Shown here: in pieces, positions 5,148-8,685 of the stretch
Numbering within the stretch: the first letter of the stretch is position 1
Layout of the letters: each line of letters opens with the position of its first letter
Assembly (NCBI GenBank): GCA_934476545.1
Contig: CAKSOB010000061.1
Coordinates: 1 to 8,685, forward strand
Origin: an uncultured Eubacteriales bacterium
GTDB taxonomy: Bacteria; Bacillota; Clostridia; Oscillospirales; Acutalibacteraceae
Length of the DNA: 8,685 nt
Direction of reading: 5' to 3'
Made by a program: the position numbers and the translations under genes
Notes under the pieces: model-generated
Database searches by the model: none
The model's input: the letters and a program-made list of their open reading frames with translations, nothing else
What the model was told of the DNA's origin: nothing

Positions 5148-5654
5148 ATGACGGAAAGTTCTTACACTTATCGAACGCCTTCCTCTCAATTAGTTGAGAT
5201 TGCAAAAATCGCTGCGCCGTTTCGGGGGCAGCCGGATCGACTGAATCATGTAGCAACCGAGGTAAAACGGATTGTTCCGGTTTTATCTTATGATGTGGCA
5301 AGGGTAATTGCCCGTGAGATGGATCTGAGCTTGACACAGGTTTATAACTTTATTACGTTCTATGCAATGTTGTCCACTAAGATTCACGGAAAATACACCA
5401 TTCGCATTTGCAAGAGCGCACCTTGCCATGTAAACGGTGCGGCGGAGGTTATCCACGCCATTGAAGATCAACTGGGTGTAAAAATGGGAGAAACCACCGA
5501 GGATGGTCGGTTCACCTTAGAGTACTGCCCGTGTCTTGGTCTGTGTGATATTGCGCCGGCAATCATGATTAACAAGAAAGTATATGGTAATCTGACTGCG
5601 GACTCTATCCGTCAGATTCTGAAAATTTATATTCGGGGGGAGATTGACGAATGA
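5148..5654 (+). CDS. hydC: [FeFe]-hydrogenase small subunit HydC, NuoE-like [2Fe-2S] protein
   Basis: A 168-residue subunit homologous to the 24-kDa NuoE subunit of complex I. An N-terminal helical region (about 10-75, with the family pattern LSLTQVYNFITFYAML at 60-75) precedes a thioredoxin-like domain holding one [2Fe-2S] cluster. The expected ligands are Cys88 and Cys93 (CKSAPC) and Cys129 and Cys133 (CLGLC); Cys127 is an extra nearby cysteine. In trimeric NAD-linked hydrogenases it docks on HydB near FMN. NuoE-like proteins also occur in formate dehydrogenases and other flavin-based complexes, but the hydB-hydA context settles the role. It is first in the structural operon and its stop overlaps the hydB start by 4 nt (ATGA at 5651-5654). 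Confidence 0.93.
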   Translation: MTESSYTYRTPSSQLVEIAKIAAPFRGQPDRLNHVATEVKRIVPVLSYDVARVIAREMDLSLTQVYNFITFYAMLSTKIHGKYTIRICKSAPCHVNGAAEVIHAIEDQLGVKMGETTEDGRFTLEYCPCLGLCDIAPAIMINKKVYGNLTADSIRQILKIYIRGEIDE

Positions 5655-6952
5655 AAGAACAACTGATTCTGCTCCGAAATAGGGAACGATATGATGAAGG
5701 TACTTACAACCCGCTCAATGCCGCACAATACCTGGAATGTGACGGGTTTGTAGGCTTGAAGCGTGCGCTCTCCATGACCAGTGAGGAAATTATCACTGAA
5801 GTAAAAGACTCCGGTTTGCGTGGACGTGGTGGCGCAGGCTTCCCGACATGGCGAAAGCTGGAGTTTACCGCAATCAGCGAAAATGACGTAAAGTATGTTG
5901 TTTGTAACGCTGACGAAGGCGAACCCGGCACCAATAAAGACCGTGTTTTGCTGACGGTTGACCCTTGTGCAATTTTTGAAGGAATGGCGATTGCCGGTAA
6001 GGCAATCGGTTCCCATAAAGGTTATATCTATCTCCGTGCGGAGTATCGTTACATGTTTGATGATCTGGAAGCTGCTATTCGCAGTTGTAAAGAAAATAAC
6101 TGCTTGGGTGAGAATATTTTCGGCTCCGGTTTTGATTTTGATATTGAGCTCCGCATGGGTAACGGCGCTTATGTTTGCGGTGAGGAAACAGCACTGTTTG
6201 AATCCATTGAAGGTAAGCGCGGTGAGCCTCGTTTTCGTCCGCCATACCCTGCAACCTACGGCTTGTTTGGAAAACCAACTGTTTCCAATAACGTAGAAAC
6301 ACTGGCAAACCTGGCACCGATTTTCCGCAATGGCGCAAAATGGTATGCCGGCTTCGGCACAGAGGGCAGCACCGGCACCAAGCTGTTTACCGTATCCGGA
6401 AACATTTATCGCAAAGGTGTTTTTGAACTGCCAATGGGTGCAAACCTGAAAGAGTTGATTTATGGCTTCTGTGGCGGCATTGCAGACGGCAGACAACTGT
6501 TGGGCGTACAGACCGGTGGTGCTTCCGGTGCGATTGTAAATGCAGACCAAATTGACGTTGCATTGGATATTGACCACGTTTCTGCATCCGGCGGTCGTCT
6601 GGCTTGCGGTACCATCATGGTATACAGCGATAAGAACTGCATCGTAGACGTGCTTCGCAATGACTTGGACTTCTTCCGTGAGGAATCCTGCGGACAATGT
6701 ACTCCGTGTCGGGAAGGCACTTATGAACTGTATCGTCTTGTAACAAAGATTTCGGAAGGAAAAGGTTCTGTTGCAGATTTGAATACCATCCACGAGCTTT
6801 GTGAAGTTATGAAAAACACCGCACTGTGCGGTCTGGGCGTTTCGGCAACAGTTCCGACTACCACTTGCATCAGCAATTTCCGCGAAGCGTTCCTTGCACA
6901 TATCGACGGCGATCATTGCTCGGTATGTAACCTTAATGGAGGTGACAATTGA
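5651..6952 (+). CDS. hydB: [FeFe]-hydrogenase NAD(H)/FMN subunit HydB, short NuoF-like form
   Basis: A 433-residue flavoprotein homologous to NuoF. FMN and NAD(H) binding is shown by LRGRGGAGFPTWRKL (residues 56-70), CNADEGEPGTNKDR (85-98) and GAYVCGEETALFESIEGKRG (172-191). A [4Fe-4S] site is formed by SCGQCTPCREGT (346-357; Cys347, 350, 353) with Cys393 in LCGLG. It exchanges hydride with NAD(H) and passes electrons to the iron-sulfur chain of HydA. Compared with classical bifurcating HydB (about 600 residues), it lacks the N-terminal thioredoxin-like [2Fe-2S] domain and the C-terminal two-cluster ferredoxin domain. It ends soon after HCSVC (422-426), about where the C-terminal extension would begin. 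GGGGGAG upstream of the start serves as ribosome binding site. The stop shares one base with the hydA start. Confidence 0.94.
   Translation: MKEQLILLRNRERYDEGTYNPLNAAQYLECDGFVGLKRALSMTSEEIITEVKDSGLRGRGGAGFPTWRKLEFTAISENDVKYVVCNADEGEPGTNKDRVLLTVDPCAIFEGMAIAGKAIGSHKGYIYLRAEYRYMFDDLEAAIRSCKENNCLGENIFGSGFDFDIELRMGNGAYVCGEETALFESIEGKRGEPRFRPPYPATYGLFGKPTVSNNVETLANLAPIFRNGAKWYAGFGTEGSTGTKLFTVSGNIYRKGVFELPMGANLKELIYGFCGGIADGRQLLGVQTGGASGAIVNADQIDVALDIDHVSASGGRLACGTIMVYSDKNCIVDVLRNDLDFFREESCGQCTPCREGTYELYRLVTKISEGKGSVADLNTIHELCEVMKNTALCGLGVSATVPTTTCISNFREAFLAHIDGDHCSVCNLNGGDN
6938..6945 (+). promoter_or_regulatory. Ribosome binding site fixing the hydA start
   Basis: GGAGGTGA lies 6 nt upstream of the ATG at 6952, inside the 3' end of hydB. 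A TTG at 6949 sits one codon earlier in frame, but the ATG has better spacing and gives a protein whose residue numbers match C. pasteurianum CpI. Confidence 0.8.
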
Positions 6953-8676
6953 TGATTAACCTTACCATTGACGGATGTCCGGTATCGGCACCGAAAGGCA
7001 CCACAATTTTAGAGGCAGCTCGTCAAGTACATATTAAAATTCCAACACTGTGTTATCATGAGGATCAGACTGTTAAAGCAAACTGCCGACTGTGCGTTGT
7101 GGAAGTGAATGGAAACCAACAGCTTCAAACAGCTTGCTCTACTCCGATTGCAGAAGGAATGAACGTAAAAACCACATCTTCCCGCATCGCACGGTATCGC
7201 CGTGATATTTTGGAATTGATTTTTGCTCGTCATCCGCACGATTGTCTGGCCTGCCAAAAGAGCGGTCGTTGTGAACTGCAATCATTGGCAGCGCAACTGG
7301 GCGTACAGCGTCACGGTAACCGGTATTTACACGATGTTCGGAAGCTGCCAAAGGACACCAGCTCTCCGTCCATTACCCGTGACCCTGCCAAATGTATTCT
7401 CTGTACCCGTTGCATTATTGCTTGTCGGGATATGCAAACCATTGACTGCATCGCAAAGGAAAACCGTGGTTATGATACCAATATTGTTTTGCCGTTTGGT
7501 CAAAAGTTGGTAGATACCCCTTGCGTAAATTGCGGTCAATGTTATCAGGTTTGCCCAACGGGTGCAATTACCATTCATGATGACAGCTATAAAATTTATG
7601 AAGCAATGGATCAAGGAAAAACAGTGGTTGCACAGATTGCACCGTCTGTTCGAATCAACATGGCAGAATGTCTTGGCGCCGAACCCGGCACCATCTCCAC
7701 CGGTAAGATTGTTACCGCTATGAAGCGCCTTGGCTTTCATAAGGTGTTGGACGCAAACTTTGCTGCGGATTTGACCATTATGGAAGAAGGCACCGAGCTG
7801 CTCCACCGGATTCAAAACGGCGGTGTTATGCCAATGATTACCTCTTGCTGCCCGGCATGGATCAAGTTCTGCGAAACATATTATCCGGAGCAGACGGATC
7901 ACCTGTCCACCTGCAAATCTCCGCAGCAAATGTTCGGGCCGCTCATTAAGACTTGGTGTGCGGACAAGATGGGCTTGGATCCGGGAAATATCTTCTCCGT
8001 ATCCATCATGCCATGTACCGCAAAGAAATTCGAGATTGCCAGAGAAGAAATGAACGCCAGCGGCTACCGTGACGTAGACTGTTCCATTACCGTCCAGGGC
8101 TTAGCGGATATGATTCGTGCTGCCGGTATTCAATTCGAAGATTTGGAGGAAACTCCATTTGATTCTCCAACCGGACTGGGTTCCGGTGCAGGCTTGATCT
8201 TCGGTGCAACCGGCGGTGTTATGGAAGCTGCGCTCCGTACCGTTTATGAGGTTTTCACCGGCGAAACGCTCCCAAGACTGGAGTTTGACGAAGTTCGTGG
8301 CATGGAAGGTATTAAGGAAGCAACCATTGACATGAAGGGTACCAAGGTTCGTGTTTGCATTGCACATACACTGGCAAACGCTCGCAAGGTAATGGAGATG
8401 GTAAAGGACGGTACTGCGCCGTATGACTTCATTGAAATTATGGCTTGCCCGGGCGGATGTATCTCCGGCGGCGGTAACGCACCGAGAACTTGGGCAAAGG
8501 TAAAGAAGCGTGCAGAAGCAATCTATGCTGAAGATCGGAATTTGCCGATTCGGAAATCTCACGAATCTCCGGAAATCAAAATGGTTTACGAAGAGTTCTT
8601 GGGCGAACCATGCAGCGAAAAATCTCATGAACTGCTGCATACCCATTACTTCAATCGCAGTGACTTGGTTCGCTAA
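6952..8676 (+). CDS. hydA: [FeFe]-hydrogenase catalytic subunit HydA
   Basis: A 574-residue enzyme that reversibly reduces protons to H2. Domains in order: a plant-type [2Fe-2S] ferredoxin (Cys34, 45, 48, 62), a His-Cys [4Fe-4S] site (His94, Cys98, 101, 107), two ferredoxin [4Fe-4S] clusters (Cys148-158 and Cys191-201), then the H-cluster domain. The last has TSCCPAW (Cys299, Cys300), MPCTAKKFE (Cys355) and MACPGGC (Cys499, Cys503). Proton-relay residues Cys299, Glu279, Glu282, Ser319 and Arg286 are present, as are Met353, Lys358 and Met497. Most of these sit at the same numbers as in CpI of Clostridium pasteurianum. There is no C-terminal [2Fe-2S] extension like that of Thermotoga HydA. No HydE, HydF or HydG maturase gene is in the window, so they must lie elsewhere. 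Fused to hydC-hydB by 1-4 nt overlaps. Confidence 0.97.
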   Translation: MINLTIDGCPVSAPKGTTILEAARQVHIKIPTLCYHEDQTVKANCRLCVVEVNGNQQLQTACSTPIAEGMNVKTTSSRIARYRRDILELIFARHPHDCLACQKSGRCELQSLAAQLGVQRHGNRYLHDVRKLPKDTSSPSITRDPAKCILCTRCIIACRDMQTIDCIAKENRGYDTNIVLPFGQKLVDTPCVNCGQCYQVCPTGAITIHDDSYKIYEAMDQGKTVVAQIAPSVRINMAECLGAEPGTISTGKIVTAMKRLGFHKVLDANFAADLTIMEEGTELLHRIQNGGVMPMITSCCPAWIKFCETYYPEQTDHLSTCKSPQQMFGPLIKTWCADKMGLDPGNIFSVSIMPCTAKKFEIAREEMNASGYRDVDCSITVQGLADMIRAAGIQFEDLEETPFDSPTGLGSGAGLIFGATGGVMEAALRTVYEVFTGETLPRLEFDEVRGMEGIKEATIDMKGTKVRVCIAHTLANARKVMEMVKDGTAPYDFIEIMACPGGCISGGGNAPRTWAKVKKRAEAIYAEDRNLPIRKSHESPEIKMVYEEFLGEPCSEKSHELLHTHYFNRSDLVR

Positions 8677-8685
8677 GTGATTGAG

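Noticed and set aside
4985..5197. 70-residue frame in the hydC leader with a CxICC start
   Set aside because: It begins with TTG, lacks a well-spaced ribosome binding site, overlaps hydC and has no family resemblance. Kept only as a remark in the leader finding.
5627..6916. 429-residue open frame on the minus strand opposite hydB
   Set aside because: It is antisense to a conserved NuoF-like gene and has a cysteine- and asparagine-rich, unfamiliar translation with no ribosome binding context.
1..8685. CRISPR arrays, tRNA or rRNA genes, insertion sequences, phage genes
   Set aside because: Nothing in the window shows regularly spaced repeats, tRNA cloverleaf sequence, transposase motifs or phage-like genes.

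Overview
The window looks like chromosomal DNA of a strictly anaerobic, fermentative member of the Firmicutes (class Clostridia; the gut Oscillospiraceae/Ruminococcaceae are my best guess). The reasons are an NAD-linked [FeFe]-hydrogenase operon, moderate GC content, strong AGGAGG-type ribosome binding sites and a short clostridial-type serC-serA pair. The genus cannot be fixed from sequence reading alone.

Layout. Bases 1-1244 (minus strand) hold a serine-biosynthesis operon: serC (phosphoserine aminotransferase), then the first 42 codons of a 3-phosphoglycerate dehydrogenase gene that runs off the left edge. Bases 1245-1620 are a divergent intergenic region. It carries a serC promoter with a palindrome between its -35 and -10 boxes, two further inverted repeats, and an extended -10 promoter reading right. 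Bases 1621-4819 (plus strand) hold five tightly packed genes, some overlapping: DRTGG-domain protein, GHKL (RsbW-like) ATPase, an H-cluster protein with two ferredoxin clusters and a C-terminal Fes domain, a second DRTGG-domain protein, and a PHP-domain metallophosphoesterase. Bases 4820-5147 are a second intergenic region with three copies of a 10-bp half-site, a probable promoter and a leader of about 200 nt. Bases 5148-8676 hold hydC-hydB-hydA, a three-subunit [FeFe]-hydrogenase whose genes overlap by 4 and 1 nt.

How the parts may work together. HydA keeps every H-cluster ligand and proton-relay residue at the same residue numbers as Clostridium pasteurianum CpI, so it should be a working catalyst. 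HydC and HydB supply the [2Fe-2S] and FMN/NAD(H) modules that link it to NADH. HydB is short: it lacks both the N-terminal thioredoxin-like [2Fe-2S] domain and the C-terminal two-cluster ferredoxin domain of classical bifurcating HydB, so whether the complex bifurcates is open.

The most interesting part is the five-gene module upstream. Its H-cluster protein keeps the four H-cluster cysteines, but an ungapped comparison with HydA in this window indicates loss of the proton-relay residues. This is the pattern expected of a sensor rather than an enzyme. It lies between a putative kinase-type ATPase, two small DRTGG proteins and a putative phosphoesterase, and may form an H2- or redox-responsive switch acting on hydrogenase expression or activity. 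That role is inference; the gene identities are well supported.
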